Origin: CALSPH01 sp041690035
Lineage (GTDB): Bacteria > Bacteroidota > Bacteroidia > NS11-12g > UBA955
DNA length: 21,947 nucleotides
Direction of reading: 5' to 3'
Assembly: GCA_041690035.1 (NCBI GenBank)
Contig: JBDNFC010000021.1
Location: 1-21,947, forward strand
Part shown: piece by piece, positions 1 through 7,039 of the stretch
Layout of the letters: each line of letters starts with the position of its first letter
Numbering within the stretch: the stretch's first letter is position 1
Notes under the pieces: model-generated
What the model saw: the letters and a program-made list of their open reading frames with translations, nothing else
Databases searched by the model: none
What the model was told of the DNA's origin: nothing
Program-made: the position numbers and the translations under genes

Positions 1-106
1 ATGCTTTCTTTACCTCTTCATCACTTTTAACAATATTATTATATTTTCCAACGATAAAAAAGCCTAGAACTGCAAAAATTCCTAAAATAATTAATCCTTT
101 TTTCAT
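1..106 (-). CDS. lemA: LemA family protein, N-terminal fragment
   Basis: The start codon is at 106 and the gene runs off the left edge, so only 35 residues are visible. They read as a short Lys-Lys start, one hydrophobic segment (about residues 4-19), then YNNIVKSDEEVKKA. The next codon begins with T, which fits the conserved Trp that follows in LemA proteins. LemA proteins are anchored by this single N-terminal membrane helix and carry an antiparallel helical bundle. Their biochemical role is poorly defined. In Bacteroidota they often precede TPM-domain membrane proteins, which would lie outside this window. A TAnnTTTG promoter box lies 17 nt upstream. The identification rests on the short N-terminal signature only, but it is a distinctive one. 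Confidence 0.75.
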   Translation of the reverse strand, partial: MKKGLIILGIFAVLGFFIVGKYNNIVKSDEEVKKA

Positions 107-123
107 GTTTATTTAAATTTGGT

Positions 124-131
124 CAAAGGTA
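124..131 (-). promoter_or_regulatory. Bacteroidota -7 box of lemA
   Basis: On the minus strand this reads TACCTTTG, an exact match to the Bacteroidota TAnnTTTG element. It ends 17 nt before the lemA ATG, giving a short leader. I see no clear -33 TTG at the expected distance. Confidence 0.5.
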
Positions 132-465
132 AAATAAAATATGAAAATGATTTAAATAATTTCGATAAAAATAATACTATGTCCTTTTGCAAAGAAATCG
201 CTTTTTTAGCCATGCTCAAGCAATAGAAAATACTTTATTAATTATAATAAACATTTAATGCAAAATGATTTTTGGAATATTTACTGGTTGCGAGAAGAAT
301 TTATTGTTCGATGGTTTGATAAACAGGCAATTGGTATCGCAACAATTGCCAATGGTATATTTTTTATCTAAATTTATTGAAGGGTATATATATTGTTGAA
401 AATAAACCTAAATTCGCAGTCCAATAAAATAAAATTTATCACACACACGAAAACGTATTGTATCT
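132..465. other. lemA-yebC intergenic region
   Basis: About 330 nt between divergent lemA and yebC with no convincing gene. It holds a small open frame on the plus strand (258-371, 37 codons, containing NDFWNIYWLREEF and ending KQAIGIATIANGIFFI) that I do not recognise and that has no clear promoter or ribosome site. A perfect inverted repeat at 326-350 lies inside that frame. No good TAnnTTTG box for yebC was found. Confidence 0.5.
326..350. terminator. hairpin followed by T-run
   Basis: A perfect 8-bp inverted repeat, GGCAATTG / CAATTGCC, with a 9-nt loop. Ten nucleotides after it comes a run of six T (360-365). It resembles a loose intrinsic terminator on the plus strand, but no recognised gene reads into it. 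It could end the unassigned frame starting at 258, or be an operator between the divergent lemA and yebC genes. Confidence 0.4.
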
Positions 466-1179
466 ATGGGTAGAATGTTTGAAAAAAGAAAGCACAAAAT
501 TTTTGCAAGAAATGCAAAAATGAGTAAAACTTTCACCAAGTTTGGCAAAGAAATTACCATGGCGGTAAAAGAAGGTGGCCCTGACCCTGATAATAATGCA
601 AAATTGCGTGCTATTATAAGTAATGCCAAAGCTGCAAATGTGCCAAAAGCCAATATAGATGCTGCAATAGAGCGGGCTAATAGTAAATCTACAGAAAATT
701 ATGAAGAGATAAGCTATGAAGGCTTTGGTTCTGGTGGAGTAGCCATTTTTATAGAAGCGGCCACAGATAATCCTACAAGAACAGTGGCCAATATTAGAAC
801 ATGTTTTAATAAAACCAATGGATCTTTAAGCACTAATGGATCGCACGACTTTACATTTGAGCGAAAATCATATTTTAAAATAGATGCCACTAAAATAGAT
901 CCAGAAGAGTTTGAATTAGAGATGATTGATTTTGGATTAGAAGATTTGTATTTAGAAGATGATTATTTGCACCTATATGGCTCGTTTACCACTTTTGGCA
1001 ATTTGCAAAAAGCTTTGGAAGACAAAGGGATAGAGCCTATAGAGGCATCATTAACTAGGATAGTAAATGTTTATAAAACTGTTGAAAAAGAGCACATAGA
1101 ATGGAATATGAAATTGATAGAAAAACTTGAAGATGATGATGACATTACGAATGTTTACCACAATATCAATGAAGATTAA
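466..1179 (+). CDS. yebC: YebC/PmpR (TACO1) family protein
   Basis: A 237-residue protein of the YebC/PmpR family, which acts in the cytoplasm. Members have been described as DNA-binding regulators (PmpR), and more recently as ribosome-associated factors that relieve stalling at proline-rich stretches. The N-terminus MGRMFEKRKHK is the Bacteroidota form of the family start, and GGPDP lies at residues 37-41. The family core continues through VPKANIDAAIERA and YEGFGSGGVAIFIEAATDNP, followed by the mixed alpha/beta C-terminal domains. The full length is normal for the family. Its TAA overlaps the ATG of the next gene by one base (TAATG), which suggests translational coupling to the TonB-dependent receptor, a functionally unrelated partner. 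No Shine-Dalgarno sequence is visible, as is usual for the phylum. Confidence 0.93.
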   Translation: MGRMFEKRKHKIFARNAKMSKTFTKFGKEITMAVKEGGPDPDNNAKLRAIISNAKAANVPKANIDAAIERANSKSTENYEEISYEGFGSGGVAIFIEAATDNPTRTVANIRTCFNKTNGSLSTNGSHDFTFERKSYFKIDATKIDPEEFELEMIDFGLEDLYLEDDYLHLYGSFTTFGNLQKALEDKGIEPIEASLTRIVNVYKTVEKEHIEWNMKLIEKLEDDDDITNVYHNINED

Positions 1180-3485
1180 TGAAGCTGTTTAAAACATTTC
1201 TTTTTTTCTTGGCTCTTGCGGTTTCTCAATCATCATTCTCTCAAACTGGCAGCATAAGAGGTTTAATTACTGATGCTGATGAAGGAAGTGCACTTTCACT
1301 TGGTTACGTAAATGTGAAAGAATTAAACAAAAGATTTGCAGTAGATGTAAACGGTATTTATTTAATAACAAACTTATCAGCAGGAAGTTACACCCTTATT
1401 TTTACCTACTTTGGATACGATACTTCTGTTCAAATTGCAAAAGTTGAAGATTCAAAAATAACTAAACTTAATATACAACTAAATAAGAAAGTAAGAGAGT
1501 TAGGCACAGTGGTGCTGAAAGGAGAAGCACGAAAAATAGAGACTACTCCAGATGTGGGTTTAGTGAAAATAACACCACGCGAAATGGCAAATATGCCAAC
1601 AATAGGCGGAGAACCTGATATTTTGCAATATCTTCAAATAATTCCAGGCGCGGTTTTTACAGGCGATCAAGGTGGACAATTGTATTTAAGAGGTGGCTCT
1701 CCCGTTATGAATAAAGTGATGCTAGATGGGATGATAATTTATAACCCTTTTCACTCAATTGGTCTATTTTCTGTTTTTGATGCTGAATTTATGGGAAGTG
1801 CCGATGTATATACTGCTGGATTTGGAGCAGAACATGGAGGCAGGATTTCTGCGGTAGTAGATGTAAAGACAAGGGGAGGCAGCTTGCGAGGGGTTAAAAA
1901 AAGATTAAGCATTTCGCCTTTTATGACAAAATTTAATATTGAAGGACCTCTAAAAAAGTATAAGTTTGGAGAGTCTAATAGTTCATATATGTTTTCTTAT
2001 AAAACATCTTACCTTAGGCAGAGTGCTCCTGTTTTTTATCGCTATATTGATAAAAATGTTTTACCTTATACTTTTAGCGATTATTATGGAAAATTGAGTT
2101 TTAATTCGCCAAGTGGTAGTTTTGCAAAATTATTTGGGTTTCATTTTAGAGATGATGTCAAATTTCCTGGTACCACAAGTTATTCTTGGCGAAGTACAGG
2201 CTTTGGCTCACGGTTTTTGGTCATACCAGATGCAAGTAAGATAAAAATTGAAGGTCTTGTTTCGTATTCTAATTATAATATTTTGCAGCAGGAAACAGAT
2301 AATAAACCCAGAAGAAGTGATGTAAATGCATTTGATTTGGGCATTAATTTTGTAAATCAATTGCCTACAGGTATTTTTACTTTTGGGATAGAAACCAATT
2401 GGATACAAACTAATTTTGAAATATTTAATTCAAATGACAGGCGTATAGAACAACAAGAGTTTACAACACAATTAGGTACTTTTGGTCAATATTCATTGCA
2501 AACTAAGCGCAGCAGTTTAGAGGCGGGGTTTAGAGTGCAATACTATGCCAGCCTTGGTGATGCCAATCTTGAGCCACGTTTGCAATACAGATACACAGTT
2601 AAGCAAAATAAATTTTATTTAAAAGGCGCGATAGGAAGGTATTCCCAAAATTTACTCTCGGCCTCTTCTGATAGAGATGTGGTAAATCTTTTTTATGGAT
2701 TTTTATCGGGGCCAGACAATCTGTCCAGAAATTTTAATGGTAATCCAGTAACACATAGTCTTCAAAAAGCAAATCATTTTGTTGCGGGTTTCGATTATAT
2801 CATCAATAAATTTAGCGATATGGGGATAGAAGGATATCTAAAAGATTTTACCCAATTAACTAATATTAATAGAGATAAGTTATTTGATGATAATAATGCT
2901 TTTGCAAATCAGCCTGAAAGGTTGAAACAAGACTATATTATAGAATCAGGAAAAGCTTATGGTGGCGATTTTAAATATAGATTTAGCAAAGACAAAATTT
3001 ATATTTGGACAGTATATTCTCTAAATTATGTAGATAGATTTGATGGAATACAAACTTATAAACCCGTTTTTGATAGGCGACATAATATTAATGTTATTTT
3101 TAGTTATCGTTTTGGTAAGAAAAAGAATCATACTACAGGTTTTAGGTGGAATTATGGCTCAGGTTTTCCATTCACTCAAACACAAGGTTTTTATGAAAAA
3201 CCAGATTTTGTAGCAAATGGTGTTTCATCAGACTATATTTCTCAGAATGGAAATTTGGGTGTCTTATATGGTCAGATAAATGGTGGTAGATTACCTCAAT
3301 TTCACAGGTTAGATTTTAGCCAAAAATGGGAGTTTTTGACAGCTGCAAAATACAAAACAGAACTTATTCTAAGCGTAACAAATGTGTATAATAGGGAAAA
3401 TATTTTCTATTTTGATAGAATTAATTATAAAAGAATCAATCAATTACCGATTTTGCCAAGCATAGCATACAATATTAAATTTTAA
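1179..3485 (+). CDS. TonB-dependent receptor with carboxypeptidase-like regulatory domain
   Basis: A 768-residue outer-membrane barrel. Residues 1-21 form a signal peptide ending SFS|Q. Residues about 25-100 form a carboxypeptidase-D-regulatory-like beta-sandwich (GSIRGLITDADEG ... YTLIFTYFGYDT), the usual N-terminal extension of Bacteroidota receptors. The plug follows at roughly 125-235 (ILQYLQIIPGAVFTGDQGG, LYLRGGSP, MLDGMIIYNP), and the remainder is barrel ending in the terminal Phe typical of Bam substrates. Receptors of this kind import large nutrients, using energy from TonB-ExbBD. There is no SusD partner, so a polysaccharide system is not indicated and the substrate cannot be told. 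The start overlaps the yebC stop by one base and bcp begins 6 nt downstream, so it sits inside a housekeeping operon. Confidence 0.9.
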   Translation: MKLFKTFLFFLALAVSQSSFSQTGSIRGLITDADEGSALSLGYVNVKELNKRFAVDVNGIYLITNLSAGSYTLIFTYFGYDTSVQIAKVEDSKITKLNIQLNKKVRELGTVVLKGEARKIETTPDVGLVKITPREMANMPTIGGEPDILQYLQIIPGAVFTGDQGGQLYLRGGSPVMNKVMLDGMIIYNPFHSIGLFSVFDAEFMGSADVYTAGFGAEHGGRISAVVDVKTRGGSLRGVKKRLSISPFMTKFNIEGPLKKYKFGESNSSYMFSYKTSYLRQSAPVFYRYIDKNVLPYTFSDYYGKLSFNSPSGSFAKLFGFHFRDDVKFPGTTSYSWRSTGFGSRFLVIPDASKIKIEGLVSYSNYNILQQETDNKPRRSDVNAFDLGINFVNQLPTGIFTFGIETNWIQTNFEIFNSNDRRIEQQEFTTQLGTFGQYSLQTKRSSLEAGFRVQYYASLGDANLEPRLQYRYTVKQNKFYLKGAIGRYSQNLLSASSDRDVVNLFYGFLSGPDNLSRNFNGNPVTHSLQKANHFVAGFDYIINKFSDMGIEGYLKDFTQLTNINRDKLFDDNNAFANQPERLKQDYIIESGKAYGGDFKYRFSKDKIYIWTVYSLNYVDRFDGIQTYKPVFDRRHNINVIFSYRFGKKKNHTTGFRWNYGSGFPFTQTQGFYEKPDFVANGVSSDYISQNGNLGVLYGQINGGRLPQFHRLDFSQKWEFLTAAKYKTELILSVTNVYNRENIFYFDRINYKRINQLPILPSIAYNIKF

Positions 3486-3491
3486 ATAAAA

Positions 3492-3950
3492 ATGACAACA
3501 TTAAAAATAGGCGATAGCGCCCCACATTTTAGCGCAATGATTGAGACAGAGCAGCTTGTAACAAATGCTGACTTTAAAGGAAAAAAATTAGTTTTATATT
3601 TTTACCCAAAAGATGATACACCTGGCTGCACTGCAGAGTCTTGTAACTTACGCGATAATTATAATCAATTTTTAGACCAAGGATATGAGGTATTGGGTGT
3701 AAGCCCTGATGATGCAAAAAAGCACATCAAGTTTATTGAAAAATACGAATTGCCTTTTCATCTAATTGCTGATACAGATAATAAAGTGGCTACAGATTTT
3801 GGCGTTTGGGTAGAAAAGAGCATGTATGGAAGAAAATATATGGGCATAGCTAGAACTAGCTTTGTAATTGACGAGCAAGGTATAATTGAAGAAATCATAG
3901 AAAAGGTAGATACTAAGGCGCATACTGCTCAATTATTAACATCTAAATAA
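3492..3950 (+). CDS. bcp: thiol peroxidase Bcp (peroxiredoxin)
   Basis: A 152-residue cytoplasmic peroxiredoxin of the BCP/PrxQ class, which reduces hydrogen peroxide and organic hydroperoxides at the expense of thioredoxin. The thioredoxin-fold core carries the signature DDTPGCTAESCNLRD, with Cys46 as the peroxidatic residue and Cys51 as the resolving residue. The C-x4-C spacing is that of atypical 2-Cys members. ARTSFVIDEQGII near the C-terminus is the usual final strand. Length is normal. It begins 6 nt after the receptor gene and ends 12 nt before the lipoprotein gene, so co-transcription with yebC and the receptor is likely. Confidence 0.95.
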   Translation: MTTLKIGDSAPHFSAMIETEQLVTNADFKGKKLVLYFYPKDDTPGCTAESCNLRDNYNQFLDQGYEVLGVSPDDAKKHIKFIEKYELPFHLIADTDNKVATDFGVWVEKSMYGRKYMGIARTSFVIDEQGIIEEIIEKVDTKAHTAQLLTSK

Positions 3951-3962
3951 GAAAAATTTAAT

Positions 3963-4577
3963 ATGAAAAATATTTGTAAGTTTACTGTCGTTTTTTTATG
4001 GTTTATAATGGCCTGCAATAGCAATAATCCTAAGAATAATCTTTTAAAGCAAATAACGGCATTAGAACAAAAAAGTGCTGATAGTAACAGAAATAATGCA
4101 TTATCTAAGCTTTATCTAGAGTATTACAACGCTTTTCCACAAGATACTTTAAATGTTAAACACCTGTTTTTTGTTGCAGAAAGTTTTATGAACAACAATA
4201 TGTTAGACAGTGCAGCGCATTATTATCAAACTATTTTTAAAAGTTTCTCAACTCATAAATTGACTCAAAAATCAATGCTAATGTATGCTTCTGTGCAAAA
4301 AAATATTGGAGACCAATGCCATTGGTTAAGATTAGCCCATGAAAAAAATATTGAAACCAAAGAGGGAGAACAAGCTTTACTGAGTTTAGCCATGGTTTAT
4401 GAAAATAATGGGCAGCCTGCTGAAGCATTAACTATTTATGAGCAATACGTAGTTTTATATCCCAAAAGTGCTTTGATAGAAGATGTAAAAATTAGCATTC
4501 AAAATATTAATAGTAATAAGTCTCCTGAGGATTTGGTTAAAGAGTTTGAAGCAAATCGTAAGAAAAATATGCAATAA
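3963..4577 (+). CDS. TPR-repeat lipoprotein
   Basis: A 204-residue predicted lipoprotein. The N-terminus has a charged start, a hydrophobic segment and a lipobox-like IMAC with the acylated Cys at 18. The following Asn-Ser-Asn-Asn lacks an inner-membrane retention Asp, so outer-membrane attachment is plausible. After it come helical repeats resembling tetratricopeptides, most clearly around FVAESFMNNNMLDSAAHYYQ (about residues 75-95) and ALLSLAMVYENNGQPAEALT (about 137-158). These form a protein-binding scaffold facing the periplasm. No enzymatic motif is visible and the partner is unknown. It follows bcp by 12 nt, and lipB starts 52 nt downstream. Confidence 0.7.
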   Translation: MKNICKFTVVFLWFIMACNSNNPKNNLLKQITALEQKSADSNRNNALSKLYLEYYNAFPQDTLNVKHLFFVAESFMNNNMLDSAAHYYQTIFKSFSTHKLTQKSMLMYASVQKNIGDQCHWLRLAHEKNIETKEGEQALLSLAMVYENNGQPAEALTIYEQYVVLYPKSALIEDVKISIQNINSNKSPEDLVKEFEANRKKNMQ

Positions 4578-4629
4578 AATGGTTAAGGGATTGCGAGTCT
4601 TATAAAATGTTTTAAATTAAGAAAATCTT

Positions 4630-5292
4630 TTGATTACTATAAAAAAACTGGGTATTGCAGAATATATGCAGACTTGGAAATATCAACAAGATTGGATGGC
4701 TGATGGCATAATGAAAAAAGCCAATAACTTAGCAATATCAGAAGAACTTTTAATGCTTTCTCACCCTCATGTATATACCTTAGGCAAAAGTGCCAATGCC
4801 AATAATCTTTTGGTAAACCAAGATTTTCTTGCAAGTATCAATGCCAATTCATATAAAATAGACAGGGGTGGAGATATTACTTATCATGGCCCAGGACAAT
4901 TGGTTGTATATCCCTTGCTAGATTTGCAAACTTATGCATTTGGGGTAAGAGATTATGTATTTTTTTTAGAGCAAATTGTAATCGATATTTTAGCTGAGTA
5001 TAAAATTATGACTAGCAGATCAAAAGGAGTGACAGGCATTTGGCTAGATGAAGGCACATCTAATCAGCGAAAAATTGCTGCCATTGGTATTAAATGTAGC
5101 CGATTTTTAACCATGCATGGTTTGGCTTTTAATATTAATACAGATTTGAGCTATTTTAATCATATTATCCCTTGCGGAATAATTGATAAAGGTGTTACTT
5201 CCATGCAAAAAGAATTAAATACTACAATAGATTTAGAAGAAATAAGTGATAAGTTTATACATTACTTTAAAAAATATTTTAAAAATAAATAG
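4630..5292 (+). CDS. lipB: octanoyltransferase LipB
   Basis: A 220-residue lipoate-protein ligase B. It transfers octanoyl from acyl carrier protein to the lipoyl domains of 2-oxoacid dehydrogenases and the glycine cleavage H protein, the first step of de novo lipoate synthesis. The family signature RGGDITYHGPGQ is at 79-90, the catalytic Lys in RKIAAIGIK is Lys148, and the catalytic Cys in IIPCG is Cys182. The start is TTG: an in-frame stop lies at 4618-4620 and the next in-frame ATG (residue 13) would cut off the first conserved strand. The pyruvate dehydrogenase E1 alpha gene in the same window is part of a complex that needs the product. An AT-rich 52-nt gap separates it from the lipoprotein gene. 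Confidence 0.93.
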   Translation: MITIKKLGIAEYMQTWKYQQDWMADGIMKKANNLAISEELLMLSHPHVYTLGKSANANNLLVNQDFLASINANSYKIDRGGDITYHGPGQLVVYPLLDLQTYAFGVRDYVFFLEQIVIDILAEYKIMTSRSKGVTGIWLDEGTSNQRKIAAIGIKCSRFLTMHGLAFNINTDLSYFNHIIPCGIIDKGVTSMQKELNTTIDLEEISDKFIHYFKKYFKNK

Positions 5293-5343
5293 CGCCTGTG
5301 AAATTTGAAACATATTTCATCGGTTGGGGAAATGTTGCTGGTG

Positions 5344-5555
5344 TTCCATGTTGCATTAAATCACTCCCCTTATAATTTACCCGTCTTGATAGTTAAAAAG
5401 TGAGTGGTTCTTTGCAACATCATTACCATAAATCAAAAACTTATTACACCAAGTTCTTTTATAAAAGTGCAAACCTACAGATTAGCATTGTGATGGGTAA
5501 AAATAGTTAGATTAACTCTTTTAGGGTATAAAATAGAACGACCTATTTTTTTAGA
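5344..5555. repeat. direct repeat copy 1 (partner 6384-6596)
   Basis: A ~212-nt sequence repeated in the same orientation 1,041 bp further on. From 5344 to 5536 I count 10 substitutions and one single-base gap against the partner (about 94% identity). This includes a 65-nt stretch without any difference (5427-5491) and another of 41 nt (5496-5536). The last 19 nt are weaker (12 of 19). It contains the 12-nt palindrome CTTTTATAAAAG at 5456-5467. It ends just upstream of the DUF4468 gene's -33 element. No long reading frame crosses it on either strand. Confidence 0.93.
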
Positions 5556-5558
5556 TAC

Positions 5559-5588
5559 TTGTTTAAAGTAAAAAAACATTTATTTTTG
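5559..5588 (+). promoter_or_regulatory. promoter of the DUF4468 gene
   Basis: TTG at 5559-5561 (-33) and TATTTTTG at 5581-5588 (-7, TAnnTTTG), separated by 19 nt. The -7 box ends only 4 nt before the ATG at 5593, so transcription should start at or next to the start codon. Confidence 0.6.
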
Positions 5589-5592
5589 TATT

Positions 5593-6243
5593 ATGAGAAT
5601 AATAGTTTTAATAGCAGTATTTACCATTTCCTCAACAGTTTTTGGGCAACAAGATTCAACCTCTAAAGATACAATAAAAACAGAACCCGTTAATCTTATA
5701 GATTCAATAGGTACCTTTAGTTGGGGCTTAGAAGGGTTAACAGACTACATTACTGGGAAACTTGACACGATAATAAGCAATGAGGATTTATACAAATTAA
5801 CCCTAAATTGGATTAGGGAAACCTATAAAATGCCAGATAAAGTTATTCAAAGTTCAATAGAAGGGGAAATGATTAGAATAGAAGGCGTTGATAAAAGTGC
5901 CTTAACCCTTAAAACCTCTTTAATGACTTCCAAATTTGATTTGAAATATACCATTGAATTTCGGTTTAAAAATGGCAGAATTAAAATTGACCCAATTGTC
6001 CTTTATGTCTATGTTCCACCAAGCCAATATGTTATTGGGGGGTGGGAGGCTTTTGCTTTAAATACAGGAAGTAACTTCTACAAACTAAATAAAAAAACAA
6101 AAGAGTATGAGTTAATTAATAGATTCCAAAGCTATCCTAGCGAATTGGCTGGGTTATACAATGGCTTAAGTTTATCACTTTTTCATTATTTGAAAAAATC
6201 AAAGGATAATACTTCATCCGATAGCGGTGCTAATGATTGGTAA
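5593..6243 (+). CDS. secreted DUF4468 domain protein
   Basis: A 216-residue exported protein. Residues 1-18 form a signal peptide (cleavage after VFG, before QQ), followed by a Ser/Thr/Lys-rich linker. Residues about 59-137 match the pattern of DUF4468, a Bacteroidota domain with a TBP-like fold: LYKLTLNWIRETYKMPDKVIQ, then an IRIEG turn, then YTIEFRFKNGRIKI. The C-terminal third has aromatic-rich stretches and ends in a Ser/Asn tail. There is no lipobox and no enzymatic motif, and the domain's function is unknown. The gene stands alone with its own promoter, between two ~212-nt direct repeats, in the most gene-poor part of the window. That suggests a separately acquired or duplicated unit. 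Assignment to DUF4468 is from pattern recall. Confidence 0.72.
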   Translation: MRIIVLIAVFTISSTVFGQQDSTSKDTIKTEPVNLIDSIGTFSWGLEGLTDYITGKLDTIISNEDLYKLTLNWIRETYKMPDKVIQSSIEGEMIRIEGVDKSALTLKTSLMTSKFDLKYTIEFRFKNGRIKIDPIVLYVYVPPSQYVIGGWEAFALNTGSNFYKLNKKTKEYELINRFQSYPSELAGLYNGLSLSLFHYLKKSKDNTSSDSGANDW

Positions 6244-6309
6244 CAGCTTTAGGCGATGTAAATGGATTAATTTAAACAACCCATTTATACATTTCCTGCA
6301 TAGATTTGT

Positions 6310-6338
6310 GCCTTATTTGTACCTTAAACAAACAAGGC
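6310..6338. other. imperfect inverted repeat (11-bp stem)
   Basis: GCCTTATTTGT and ACAAACAAGGC form an 11-bp stem with one mismatch around a 7-nt loop. It lies 66 nt after the DUF4468 stop. No T-run follows, so it is a poor intrinsic terminator. It may stabilise the 3' end of the mRNA or be a protein binding or recombination site. Confidence 0.5.
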
Positions 6339-6383
6339 TTGTATAAAGCATTGATAAATAAATAGTTTAGTAAATTAGTTACT

Positions 6384-6596
6384 TTCCATGCTGAATTAAA
6401 TCACTCCCCTGATAATTTTACCCGTTTTGATAGTTAAAAAGTGAGGGGTTCTTTGCATTATCATTAACATAAATCAAAAACTTATTACACCAAGTTCTTT
6501 TATAAAAGTGCAAACCTACAGATTAGCATTGTTATTGGTAAAAATAGTTAGATTAACTCTTTTAGGGTATAAAATAGTTAGATGGGTTTTTTTAGA
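6384..6596. repeat. direct repeat copy 2 (partner 5344-5555)
   Basis: Second copy, in the same orientation as 5344-5555 and with one extra T near 6418. It differs from copy 1 by scattered single substitutions rather than by blocks. It also carries a second AAAATAGTTAGA (6571-6582) after the shared one around 6541, which creates a small hairpin (AACT ... AGTT, 6555-6579) absent from copy 1. No gene start follows it directly. Confidence 0.93.
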
Positions 6597-6606
6597 AATG
6601 CATGCT

Positions 6607-6962
6607 TGGTTTGCTTTCTAGTATTTAAAAAATGTGCAATTTAATGATAAACTATTTTATAATTTTGTAAGATGTGAGTTTGCTCTTATAAATTGTATTT
6701 CTTAATCATAAAAATTGAAACATGAATGGGGCGTATTTTTTTCTGACAATAGTTTAAAATGCATAAACCCATGCTTAAAACTTTAAAAGCATTTTTGTAA
6801 ATAGAATTTTGTAAATTCATTTTGCAAATATATATATGCAAATTTATTTTTTAATCTTTATCTAGCATGTTTGGTTTTAAGCCAAGTATTGGCAAACATT
6901 GTAAAATAAATTCAAAATAAATTTAGCCAATAAGCTGGCTTGGGCATATACTAAGCAAACCA
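6607..6962. repeat. segment bounded by imperfect inverted repeats
   Basis: The left arm at 6607-6624 reads TGGTTTGCTT, then three extra bases, then AGTAT. The right arm at 6948-6962 is ATACTAAGCAAACCA, its exact reverse complement without the three bases. The 356-nt interval has no reading frame but holds stem-loops: ATGCTT/AAGCAT (6771-6792, followed by T5), TTTGCA/TGCAAA (6821-6842), GCCAA/TTGGC (6881-6893) and AGCCA/TGGCT near 6925-6940. No clear target-site duplication flanks it. A miniature non-autonomous element is possible but unproven. Confidence 0.4.
6771..6796 (+). terminator. possible intrinsic terminator
   Basis: A 6-bp stem, ATGCTT/AAGCAT (6771-6776 and 6787-6792), whose last T begins a run of five T. 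It is weak and AT-rich. No gene lies immediately upstream on this strand, so it would end either read-through from the DUF4468 gene or an unannotated short RNA. Confidence 0.3.
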
Positions 6963-7027
6963 CCTATCAATTGTTAAATTATTGTCTGTTTTTTTTAGGA
7001 ATAGCCTAATTATTCATATAAAAAAAT

Positions 7028-7035
7028 TAAATTTG
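7028..7035 (+). promoter_or_regulatory. -7 box of porZ
   Basis: TAAATTTG, an exact TAnnTTTG match, ending 4 nt before the GTG start at 7040. This places the transcription start at or beside the start codon. No TTG at the -33 distance is evident. Confidence 0.5.
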
Positions 7036-7039
7036 TGGA

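Larger units (their letters stand above)
6244..7039. other. long gene-free region between the DUF4468 gene and porZ
   Basis: Nearly 800 nt without a convincing reading frame on either strand. It contains, in order: a hairpin (6310-6338) with a TAGATTTG box at 6301-6308 just ahead of it; direct repeat copy 2 (6384-6596); a segment bounded by imperfect 15-bp inverted arms (6607-6962) with several internal stem-loops; and the porZ promoter box at 7028-7035. Confidence 0.7.

Noticed and set aside
5299..5319. TGAAAT/ATTTCA stem after lipB as a terminator.
   Set aside because: Six weak A-T-rich pairs with a 9-nt loop and no T-run after it; not distinguishable from chance in this composition.
5293..5430. 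Minus-strand coding remnant (a frame containing GSDLMQHG, with GSDLIQHG in the other copy).
   Set aside because: A one-base gap between the copies breaks the frame nearby and stops occur soon on both sides, so it does not behave like coding sequence.
5344..6596. Integron gene cassette with attC sites (GTTAGAT occurs in the repeats, and a gene lies between two copies).
   Set aside because: No paired RYYYAAC ... GTTRRRY arms with inner complementary boxes could be built in both copies, and no integron integrase is in the window.
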